Source: an uncultured Eubacteriales bacterium
GTDB lineage: Bacteria > Bacillota > Clostridia > Oscillospirales > Oscillospiraceae
Assembly: GCA_900545815.1 (NCBI GenBank)
Contig: URAM01000005.1
Location: 10,186-74,185, forward strand
Direction: 5' to 3'
DNA length: 64,000 nucleotides
Shown here: one piece after another, positions 58,076 through 64,000 of the stretch
Layout: every line of letters starts with the position of its first letter
Position numbering within the stretch: position 1 is the stretch's first letter
The notes under the pieces: model-generated
The model's database searches: none
What the model saw: the letters and a program-made list of their open reading frames with translations, nothing else
What the model was told of the DNA's origin: nothing
Made by a program: the position numbers and the translations under genes

Positions 58076-58654
58076 ATGGCACGGACTGGAACTGTCCTGC
58101 GAAACACCAAAGAGACCCAAATTGAGGTTGTCGTGAACTTGGACGGCGGCGATGTGAACGTCAAGACCGGCATCGGTTTCTTTGACCATATGCTCACCGC
58201 CTTCGGGTTCTATGCCAAGATTGGACTTACTGTCCAGGCCACCGGTGACCTCTATGTAGACGGCCACCACACGGTGGAGGACGTGGGCATCTGCCTGGGT
58301 CTGGCACTGAAACAGGCGCTGGGCGACCGAGCGGGCATCCGGCGGTTTGGCAGCTGCTACGTGCCCATGGACGAGGCGTTGACCTTCACGGCGCTGGACT
58401 TCTCCAACCGCCCTTATCTGGTCTTTGACGCCTCCATGCCCCAGGAGCGCATTGGCGAGTATGACAGCTGCTTGACGGTGGAGTTCATGCGTGCCCTGGC
58501 CATGAACGCCGGTATCACCCTCCACCAGAAGTGTTTCTATGGAGCCAACGCCCACCACATCACCGAGGGCCTTTTTAAAAGCCTGGGGATGGCGGTGCGG
58601 GACGCCGTAAAAGTGGAAGGCAGCGGCGTGGTGTCCACAAAGGGAGTGTTGTAA
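58076..58654 (+). CDS. hisB: Imidazoleglycerol-phosphate dehydratase
   Basis: A 192-residue monofunctional dehydratase. Manganese-binding repeats are visible: 'GIGFFDHMLTAFGFYAK', 'DGHHTVEDVGICLGLALKQALG', 'MPQERIGEYDSCLTVEF' and 'YGANAHHITEGLFKSLG'. There is no fused HAD-type phosphatase, so histidinol-phosphatase must be encoded elsewhere. ATG 58076 follows GGGAGGG by 5-6 bases; ATG 58070 would sit directly on the site. Confidence 0.95.
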   Translation: MARTGTVLRNTKETQIEVVVNLDGGDVNVKTGIGFFDHMLTAFGFYAKIGLTVQATGDLYVDGHHTVEDVGICLGLALKQALGDRAGIRRFGSCYVPMDEALTFTALDFSNRPYLVFDASMPQERIGEYDSCLTVEFMRALAMNAGITLHQKCFYGANAHHITEGLFKSLGMAVRDAVKVEGSGVVSTKGVL

Positions 58655-59263
58655 ATGGGCTATATCGCAGTAATCGACTACGGCGTGGGCAATCTGATGA
58701 GTGTCACCAACGCCTTGCAGTATATCGGTCGGGAGAGCAAAATCACCGACCAGGCGTCCGACCTGGAACGGGCGGACGGCATCATCCTACCCGGCGTGGG
58801 GGCGTTCCCCGATGCGGCGGAGAAATTGCAGCAGACCGGCCTGGTGGCCACCCTGAAAGAGCAGGCCGTCAAGAAGCCCGTGCTGGGCATCTGCCTGGGA
58901 ATGCAGCTGTTGTTCGACTGGAGCAGCGAGGTGCGCAAGACCGATGGTCTGGGCTTCGTCTCCGGACAGGTGGAGCTGATCGAAACCGATTTGAAGCTGC
59001 CCCACATCGGCTGGAATAGCCTGCAATTCCCCAACCCGTCTCCGCTGTTCGCCGGTCTGGACGAGGGGTGCTATGTGTACTTCGTCCACAGCTTTTGCGG
59101 CAGCGCCGCCCGACAGGAGAACGTCATCGCCACCACCGATTACGGTGGGGAAGTGCTGGCCGCCGTCCAGAGCGGCAACGTGTTCGGCACCCAGTTCCAT
59201 CCGGAAAAATCCGGTGATGTGGGGATGCAGATTTTGAAGAACTTTGGAGGACTGACCAAATGA
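58655..59263 (+). CDS. hisH: Imidazole glycerol phosphate synthase, glutaminase subunit
   Basis: A 202-residue class I glutamine amidotransferase feeding ammonia to HisF. 'GVGNLMSVTNALQYIG', the nucleophile in 'VLGICLGMQLLFDWS' (Cys), 'LPHIGWNSL', 'YFVHSF' and the His-Glu pair 'GTQFHPEKSGD' are in place. It starts at the base after the hisB stop and overlaps hisA by 4 bases. Confidence 0.95.
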   Translation: MGYIAVIDYGVGNLMSVTNALQYIGRESKITDQASDLERADGIILPGVGAFPDAAEKLQQTGLVATLKEQAVKKPVLGICLGMQLLFDWSSEVRKTDGLGFVSGQVELIETDLKLPHIGWNSLQFPNPSPLFAGLDEGCYVYFVHSFCGSAARQENVIATTDYGGEVLAAVQSGNVFGTQFHPEKSGDVGMQILKNFGGLTK

Positions 59264-59988
59264 TCCTGGAACCTGCCATTGATTTGAAAGACGGAAAGGT
59301 TGTGCGCCTGAAAAAGGGCGATTTTGACACCGTCCACCAGGTGGCCGATGACCCGGTAGCCGTGGCGCAGGCGTTCGCCGCTGCCGGCGCCAAGGTCATC
59401 CACATGGTGGACTTGGACGGTGCCAAGAGCGGCAGTCGGGTGAACGCCGCCATCGTGAAGGAGGTCGCCAAACAGTCCGGCATGAGGATCGAGATGGGCG
59501 GCGGCATCCGGAGCATGGAGGACTTGCAAGCGGTGGACGCCATGGGCGTCTGGCGCATGGTCATCGGCTCTGCGGCAGTCACCGACCCGAATTTTGTAAA
59601 GGAAGCCGTCCGGATCTACGGTGATCGCATCGCTGTGGGCTGTGACGCCCTGAACGGGGAGGTCAAGACCGCCGGTTGGGTGGAAGGCAGCGGCCTGGAC
59701 TATGTGGACTTCGCCAAGCAGATGGAGTCCTTTGGCGTCAAGACCCTCATCTTCACCGATATTGCCACCGATGGGATGCTCTCCGGCCCCTCCTTTGCCG
59801 CTCTGGAACGGCTGCAAAAAGCGGTTTCCTGCCAGATCGTGGCCTCCGGAGGCGTGTCCAACAACGAGGACATCCGGAAGCTGAAGGAAATGGGGCTGTA
59901 CGGTGCCATCATCGGCAAAGCCTATTACGCCGGTACCATCGACCTGGCGCAGGCGGTGGCGGACGGCGGCAGCCAGGACAACCCGTAA
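59260..59988 (+). CDS. hisA: ProFAR isomerase (phosphoribosylformimino-AICAR-P isomerase)
   Basis: A 242-residue TIM barrel catalysing an Amadori rearrangement. The first catalytic Asp lies in 'ILEPAIDLKDGKVVRLKKGDFD' and the second in 'FTDIATDGMLSGPSF'; phosphate loops are 'GGGIRSMED' and 'ASGGVSNNEDIRKL'. It ends 'GKAYYAGTIDLAQAV'. Overlaps hisH, and hisF follows 12 bases later. Confidence 0.95.
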   Translation: MILEPAIDLKDGKVVRLKKGDFDTVHQVADDPVAVAQAFAAAGAKVIHMVDLDGAKSGSRVNAAIVKEVAKQSGMRIEMGGGIRSMEDLQAVDAMGVWRMVIGSAAVTDPNFVKEAVRIYGDRIAVGCDALNGEVKTAGWVEGSGLDYVDFAKQMESFGVKTLIFTDIATDGMLSGPSFAALERLQKAVSCQIVASGGVSNNEDIRKLKEMGLYGAIIGKAYYAGTIDLAQAVADGGSQDNP

Positions 59989-60000
59989 GGAGGGACGACT

Positions 60001-60756
60001 ATGTTAGCCAAACGCATTATCCCTTGTCTGGACGTCCGAGATGGACGAGTGGTCAAGGGTGTGAATTTTGTCAACATCCGAGACGCCGGTGACCCGGTGG
60101 AGCTGGCCACCTACTACTCCCAGCAGGGCGCGGACGAAATCGTTTTTTTGGACATCACCGCCACCTATGAAGCCCGCAAGACCGTGGCCGACGTGGTGCG
60201 CAAGACCGTTCAGCAGGTGTTTGTGCCCGTCACCGTGGGCGGCGGCATCCGCACCTTGGAGGATTTTCAGGAGCTGCTGCGGGCGGGGGCGGATAAGATC
60301 AGCGTCAACTCGGCGGCGGTGAAGGATCCCACCCTCATCTCCCGTGCGGCGGAGCGGTTCGGCAGCCAGTGCGTGGTGTTGGCCATCGACGCCAGACGCC
60401 GGGAGGATGGCAGCTATGAAGTGGTGGTGGCCGGTGGCCGGACGCCCACCGGATTGGATGCCATCGAGTGGGCGAAAAAGGGCGAAGCCCTGGGGGCAGG
60501 GGAGATCTTGCTGACCTCCATGGACGCTGATGGCACCAAGAAGGGCTTCGACCTGGAGATGACCCGCGCTGTCACCAACGCCGTCCACATCCCAGTCATC
60601 GCCTCCGGCGGCTGTGGGGCGTTGGAGCACTTTGCAGACGTGTTTACCCAGGCGGACGCCGATGCCGCCCTGGCGGCGTCCCTGTTCCACTTTGGGGAGC
60701 TGACTGTGCCCCAGGTGAAGGATTATCTGAAAACCCAAGACATACCCGTGCGGTGA
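60001..60756 (+). CDS. hisF: Imidazole glycerol phosphate synthase, cyclase subunit
   Basis: A 251-residue TIM barrel partner of HisH that makes IGP and AICAR. The catalytic Asp residues are in 'IPCLDVRDGRVVKGVNF' and 'LLTSMDADGTKKGFDLEM'; phosphate loops in 'VGGGIRTLEDF' and 'ASGGCGALEHF'. AAGGAGGG precedes the start. Confidence 0.96.
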   Translation: MLAKRIIPCLDVRDGRVVKGVNFVNIRDAGDPVELATYYSQQGADEIVFLDITATYEARKTVADVVRKTVQQVFVPVTVGGGIRTLEDFQELLRAGADKISVNSAAVKDPTLISRAAERFGSQCVVLAIDARRREDGSYEVVVAGGRTPTGLDAIEWAKKGEALGAGEILLTSMDADGTKKGFDLEMTRAVTNAVHIPVIASGGCGALEHFADVFTQADADAALAASLFHFGELTVPQVKDYLKTQDIPVR

Positions 60757-60767
60757 AGGGAGCCGTT

Positions 60768-61706
60768 ATGATCGAAACCAAAGATTTATTTGCCAAATCC
60801 GACCTGATCCCGGTCATTATCCAGGATCGGGCGACCAAGGACATCCTGATGCTGGGCTACACCAACCAGGAAGCCTATCAGAAGACCTTAGAGACCCACA
60901 CCGCCTGGTTCTGGAGCCGGAGCCGTCAAAAGCTGTGGAACAAAGGGGAGACCAGCGGTCATTTCCTCTATGTGAAGAAGATGATCACCGACTGTGACAC
61001 GGACACCCTGCTCTACCTCTGCGACCCAGTGGGACCCACCTGCCACACCGGCCGCCGGAGCTGCTTCTTCAACGGCATCTGGACGGAAGCCCAGATTCAG
61101 AACGCCCTGCAAGAGCAGTACGAGGTGGTGGTGGATCGCAAGATACATGACGGCGGCGAAAAGTCTTACACCAACTACCTGTATCGGGAAGGGTTGGATA
61201 AGATTTTGAAAAAGTGCGGCGAGGAGTGTTTTGAGGCGGTCATTGCCGCTAAGGACGAGGATACACCGGAGACATTGGGGGAGCTGTGCGATGTGTTCTA
61301 TCACACCGCTGTCCTGCTGGGCAATGAGGACGTGACTCTGGACGCAGTGTTGGCGGAGGTGAACACCCGCTGCCAGCAGGAAGGCCAGCCCATGGACGCC
61401 CTGTTCGATGTTATCCGAGAACGGCAGCACAGTGAGGACGAGAACTCCTACACCGCCTACCTGTTCCGAGAGGGGCTGGATAAAATCTTGAAAAAGGTGG
61501 GCGAGGCGTGCAGTCTCCTGCTCATCGCTGCCAAAGCTGGCGATAAAGCCGGCATCGCCGCCGAGATGGGCAACCTGTACTATCACCTGATGGTCATGAT
61601 GGTCTGCAAGGGCATCGCCCCACAGTTACTGGGGGATGCTTTAGACAAGCGGAACGGCAAGACGGGGAATCTGAAGCAGTTCCATACAACGGATCAGAAT
61701 AGCTGA
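60768..61706 (+). CDS. hisI: HisI-HisE-HisE: phosphoribosyl-AMP cyclohydrolase with two pyrophosphatase domains
   Basis: A 312-residue protein, about 100 longer than normal HisIE. Residues 1-105 are HisI (zinc/magnesium cyclohydrolase: 'MLGYTNQEAYQKTL', 'SRSRQKLWNKGETSGH', 'DCDTDTLLYLCDPVGPTCHTG', 'SCFF'). Residues about 112-205 are a HisE with its metal-binding acids ('KKCGEECFEAVIAAKDED', 'ELCDVFYH'). Residues about 208-295 are a second HisE ('YREGLDKILKK' recurs as 'FREGLDKILKK') in which three of the five acids are replaced: E153 to A247, E156 to L250, D175 to N269. The second copy is probably inactive. ATG 60768 has GAAGGGAG upstream. Confidence 0.92.
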   Translation: MIETKDLFAKSDLIPVIIQDRATKDILMLGYTNQEAYQKTLETHTAWFWSRSRQKLWNKGETSGHFLYVKKMITDCDTDTLLYLCDPVGPTCHTGRRSCFFNGIWTEAQIQNALQEQYEVVVDRKIHDGGEKSYTNYLYREGLDKILKKCGEECFEAVIAAKDEDTPETLGELCDVFYHTAVLLGNEDVTLDAVLAEVNTRCQQEGQPMDALFDVIRERQHSEDENSYTAYLFREGLDKILKKVGEACSLLLIAAKAGDKAGIAAEMGNLYYHLMVMMVCKGIAPQLLGDALDKRNGKTGNLKQFHTTDQNS

Positions 61707-61716
61707 AGCAGAAAAA

Positions 61717-61760
61717 ACGCTGTATTGCAACGAAAGTGCGTACAATACAGCGTCTTTTTT
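61717..61760 (+). terminator. Terminator of the his operon
   Basis: 11-bp stem ACGCTGTATTG (61717-61727) / CAATACAGCGT (61743-61753), followed by CTTTTTT. Confidence 0.85.
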
Positions 61761-61848
61761 ATGCGGAAATACAGATCAGCCGAAGTTCAGACCAGCACGA
61801 GGGTCTGATGGGATGGAGCGGCGGTCAATAAAAACCAATGCGCTGCAC

Positions 61849-61876
61849 TTGACAGTGCGTGTATTTTCTGTATAAT
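61849..61876 (+). promoter_or_regulatory. Sigma-A promoter of the tetR-like gene
   Basis: Perfect TTGACA (61849-61854), 16-base spacer, perfect TATAAT (61871-61876). The operator palindrome begins 6 bases after the -10, over the start point. Confidence 0.8.
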
Positions 61877-61881
61877 GATAG

Positions 61882-61894
61882 TGAACGATGTTCA
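61882..61894. promoter_or_regulatory. Operator palindrome 1 of the TetR circuit
   Basis: TGAAC-GAT-GTTCA, a perfect 5-bp inverted repeat with 3-base centre, placed at the transcription start of the tetR-like gene. The same arms occur at 62509-62521. Expected to give autorepression. Confidence 0.65.
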
Positions 61895-61910
61895 TATTGA
61901 GGGGGAACGC

Positions 61911-62468
61911 ATGAATACGGTCGTAACATCAAAAGAAGATATCCTGAAAGCAAGCCGCGAATTGATTCGGGAACGGGGATGGTCTGCCATCAGCATCCGC
62001 TCTGTTGCGGCGGCCTGCGGGGTGTCGGTCGGCTCGATCTACAACTATTTTGATTCCAAGGCGGAGCTGATGAGCGCCGCAGTGGAAAGCGTCTGGCGTG
62101 AGATCTTCCACCGGCCAGCGGATGACACCATCTTTCAGGATGTGCAGGCCTGCATTTTGTGGATGTATGAGCGGATGGCCTATGGCTGTCAGCAGTATCC
62201 AGGTTTTTTCACGCTGCATTCTCTCGGCTTTATGCGAGAGGAGAAGGACGACGGCAAGCGGCGTATGCAGCAGACATGGCAGCACATTTTAGCAGGTCTT
62301 TGCGCAGTTTTGAAGCAGGACACCAAAATTCGGCCGGACGCATTCACGGAACAGCTCACGGCGGAAAAGTTTGCGGAGGTGTTGTTTGCCCAGATGCTCT
62401 CGGCGCTGCTGCGGCAGGATTACGATCCCACCGCCGTACTGGAGATTACGCGCAGAACGCTTTATTAA
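61911..62468 (+). CDS. TetR/AcrR family transcriptional regulator
   Basis: A 185-residue repressor. The N-terminal HTH spans about 8-55: 'SKEDILKASRELIRERGWSAISIRSVAAACGVSVGSIYNYFDSKAELMSAAVES', a standard TetR domain. The C-terminal domain is all-helical and family-specific, so the ligand is unknown. ATG 61911 follows GAGGGGG; an in-frame start at 61875 overlaps the -10. It probably binds the two TGAAC-N3-GTTCA palindromes at its own promoter and before the next gene. Confidence 0.92.
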   Translation: MNTVVTSKEDILKASRELIRERGWSAISIRSVAAACGVSVGSIYNYFDSKAELMSAAVESVWREIFHRPADDTIFQDVQACILWMYERMAYGCQQYPGFFTLHSLGFMREEKDDGKRRMQQTWQHILAGLCAVLKQDTKIRPDAFTEQLTAEKFAEVLFAQMLSALLRQDYDPTAVLEITRRTLY

Positions 62469-62495
62469 AAATTCCCACCACGCTGTGGGAATTTT
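62468..62495 (+). terminator. Hairpin after the tetR-like gene
   Basis: Perfect 11-bp stem AAAATTCCCAC (62468-62478) / GTGGGAATTTT (62485-62495). The only T tract is the stem's own, so it may be leaky. Confidence 0.55.
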
Positions 62496-62508
62496 ATATT
62501 CTGCAAAT

Positions 62509-62521
62509 TGAACAGTGTTCA
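62509..62521. promoter_or_regulatory. Operator palindrome 2 of the TetR circuit
   Basis: TGAAC-AGT-GTTCA, with the same arms as 61882-61894. It lies 17 bases before the start of the membrane protein gene, next to its ribosome binding site AAAGAAGG. Confidence 0.65.
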
Positions 62522-62538
62522 CCCAAAGAAGGTAACCT

Positions 62539-62970
62539 ATGAAAGTAAAACGGAATACTCTGCTGCTCCTTGCGTGCCTTGTGTGGAGTGCAGCGGGCTT
62601 CAACATCCTTCGCATTGGACTTTCGGCGTATCCCGCCTATCGTGCTGTGGTAAATTATCTGCTGTCTGCGCTGGTTTTTGCCGTGTTCCAAATTTTCATC
62701 TTCGGCAAGCTGGTTAAAAAGCACACAGCACGCATCAGCGCTTACGAGGAGGAGCGCCATTTCTTCCTCAAATTCTTTGACGGAAAGTCCTTTGCGATCA
62801 TGGCGGTGATGATGACCGGCGGCATTGCGCTGCGAGCCAGCGGGCTGGCACCGGAGCGATTCATCGCCTTTTTCTACACCGGTCTCGGCGCTTCGCTTTT
62901 GCTGGCGGGGCTGCTGTTTGGCTGTAACTTCGGCAAGGCAACGGTAACTGCAGCCAAAGGCAACGAATAA
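62539..62970 (+). CDS. Hypothetical membrane protein of a TetR-controlled unit
   Basis: A 143-residue protein with four predicted membrane helices: about 6-28, 36-56, 84-101 and 109-128. A charged loop 'KLVKKHTARISAYEEERHFFLKFFDGK' separates the two halves. I do not recognise the family. AAAGAAGG lies 7 bases before ATG. Operator 2 sits directly upstream and another membrane protein gene follows by 23 bases, so both are probably controlled by the TetR-like protein. No ATPase or antiporter signature is visible. Confidence 0.78.
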   Translation: MKVKRNTLLLLACLVWSAAGFNILRIGLSAYPAYRAVVNYLLSALVFAVFQIFIFGKLVKKHTARISAYEEERHFFLKFFDGKSFAIMAVMMTGGIALRASGLAPERFIAFFYTGLGASLLLAGLLFGCNFGKATVTAAKGNE

Positions 62971-62993
62971 TGTAAGAAAAGAGGAACCTATCA

Positions 62994-63659
62994 ATGCAAG
63001 CAATGGTTGAAACACTTTTTGACGCCGTATATCTGATCTCTGTGATCACCATCGGCGTTTTGATGATCTGTGGAAGCAAGGGCAATGCGCAGTTCAAGCT
63101 CTTTGGCCTGATGGCCGTGGTGCTGGGCGCAGGCGACTCCTTCCACCTTGTCCCCCGTGCGCTGGCACTGTGTACCACGGGGCTTGAAAACTACACCGTT
63201 CCCTTGGGGCTGGGCAAGTGGATCACCTCTGTTACGATGACAGTCTTTTATGTGCTGCTCTACTATGTGTGGCGTCAGCGCTATCAGATCAAGGACAAGA
63301 CGGAACTGACCGCCGCTGTATACGGCCTTGCTGCCGCTCGCATCATTCTTTGTATGATGCCGCAGAACCAGTGGATGAGCGCTGCATCGCCCCTCTCCTG
63401 GGGCATCTACCGCAACATTCCCTTTGCCCTGCTGGGCCTTCTCATCATCGTGCTGTTCTACCGCAGCGCAAAGGAGCACAATGACAGTTCCTTCCGCTGG
63501 ATGTGGCTGACCATCGTGCTGAGCTTTGGCTTCTATATCCCTGTGGTGCTGTGGGCAGACACGTTCCCTATGATCGGTATGCTGATGATCCCCAAGACCT
63601 GCGCTTATGTGTGGACGGTGTTGATCGGCTACTCCGCTATGAAAAAAGAGTGCAAGTAG
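62994..63659 (+). CDS. Hypothetical polytopic membrane protein
   Basis: A 221-residue protein with about seven hydrophobic segments: 'LISVITIGVLMICG', 'LFGLMAVVLGAG', 'WITSVTMTVFYVLLYYVW', 'LTAAVYGLAAARIILCMM', 'IPFALLGLLIIVLFY', 'MWLTIVLSFGFYIPVVLW' and 'AYVWTVLIGYSAM'. The conserved-looking loop 'GDSFHLVPRALAL' follows helix 2. The family is not recognised. AAAAGAGG precedes ATG 62994, and a terminator follows, ending the TetR-controlled unit. Confidence 0.8.
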   Translation: MQAMVETLFDAVYLISVITIGVLMICGSKGNAQFKLFGLMAVVLGAGDSFHLVPRALALCTTGLENYTVPLGLGKWITSVTMTVFYVLLYYVWRQRYQIKDKTELTAAVYGLAAARIILCMMPQNQWMSAASPLSWGIYRNIPFALLGLLIIVLFYRSAKEHNDSSFRWMWLTIVLSFGFYIPVVLWADTFPMIGMLMIPKTCAYVWTVLIGYSAMKKECK

Positions 63660-63665
63660 CAGCAC

Positions 63666-63702
63666 AAAAGATCCGATGCGTTTGGAGCACCGGATCTTTT
63701 TT
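63666..63702 (+). terminator. Terminator of the TetR-controlled unit
   Basis: 10-bp stem AAAAGATCCG (63666-63675) / CGGATCTTTT (63691-63700) followed by further T residues, 7 bases after the membrane gene stop. Confidence 0.85.
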
Positions 63703-64000
63703 AGAAGACGTCTGCCATTGCTGAACCGGCAGAACTTCAGTCTCCATAAGTAATTTCGTGTTTCTGCGAATTTTGGGAGCCTGTGAGGATAAATAAAGTT
63801 GACAGCCTATTCTCTCGGTTAGTCGGATTTTGCCCGCTGTGCAAATACTGATTTCGTCCTTGTCCGTACAAAATCCGCCTGTCCTACTGCCGCAGAAAAG
63901 TGTCTGCCTACCGCTATCTGCCCTCATAGCAGATGGTGAAGCCAGCCCCTTTCCAGCGTCAGCCGGAAGCAAAGGTATCACACACTAGACTTTCCTACGG
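63703..64000. other. Gene-free 3' edge of the window
   Basis: About 300 bases without a supported gene. Frames on both strands are short and lack ribosome binding sites. A TTGACA at 63801-63806 has no good -10 at the right distance. The edge may hold the start of a feature that continues outside the window. Confidence 0.4.

Overview
The window looks like a chromosomal segment of a spore-forming, Gram-positive member of the Clostridia, probably an Oscillospiraceae-like gut anaerobe. The evidence is a Gram-positive PolC, dipicolinate synthase genes dpaA/dpaB, strong AGGAGG ribosome binding sites, sigma-A promoters of the TTGACA/TATAAT type, a LexA box of the Firmicutes CGAAC-N4-GTTCG type, and GC-rich codon use. 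Species is not assignable from sequence reading alone. Almost everything is core chromosome. The only clearly foreign stretch is the AT-rich interval at about 40.5-42.4 kb.

Layout. 0-3 kb: a LysR regulator divergent from a MATE exporter, then a small unknown gene. 3.1-3.7 kb: five tRNA genes (Gly, Arg, His, Gln, Lys) on the minus strand, all with encoded CCA. 3.8-7.8 kb: pyrB with a PyrI-like zinc tail, a CmpB-like membrane protein, gamma carbonic anhydrase, a DUF1540 cysteine-rich peptide and CorA. Between the last two lies a non-coding unit with a promoter, three 34-bp repeats spaced like a CRISPR array, and a terminator. 8-20.7 kb: an Ig-like surface protein, the CCA-adding enzyme, a nitrilase, then ddl, murF, an ABC-F ATPase, a YdcF protein, prfA, a sua5-coaE fusion and an M18 aminopeptidase. 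21-25.6 kb: DUF512 protein, der, plsY, gpsA. 25.6-29.5 kb: dinB followed directly by a zinc ABC importer (minus strand) under a LexA box, with a divergent SLOG gene. 30-38.4 kb: dipicolinate synthase, rfbA, MscS, efp, a zinc-ribbon protein, an EamA transporter, an unknown gene and a COG2509-type FAD protein. 38.5-40.4 kb: rpsB and tsf. 40.5-42.4 kb: a RhuM-Fic/Doc protein and a frameshifted IS200. 42.4-54.5 kb: an amidase, then pyrH, frr, uppS, cdsA, dxr, rseP, ispG and polC, then a Nudix hydrolase. 55-61.7 kb: the histidine operon hisZGDBHAF and hisI-E-E. 61.8-63.7 kb: a TetR regulator with two matching operators and two membrane proteins.

How the genes work together. ddl and murF make and attach D-Ala-D-Ala for peptidoglycan, and uppS, dxr and ispG supply the isoprenoid carrier. 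plsY, gpsA and cdsA form the start of phospholipid synthesis. rpsB, tsf, pyrH, frr, prfA and efp serve translation and nucleotide supply. The his operon lacks hisC and a histidinol-phosphatase, so those must be encoded elsewhere.

Most unusual points: the three-repeat non-coding unit at 6.6-6.86 kb; two families of structured intergenic repeats, one with compensatory changes in its stems; a HisI-HisE-HisE protein whose second HisE has lost metal-binding acids; an in-frame Sua5-CoaE fusion; PyrB with only the zinc half of PyrI; a LexA-controlled dinB placed ahead of zinc-import genes; and a TetR circuit with two operators of the same type.
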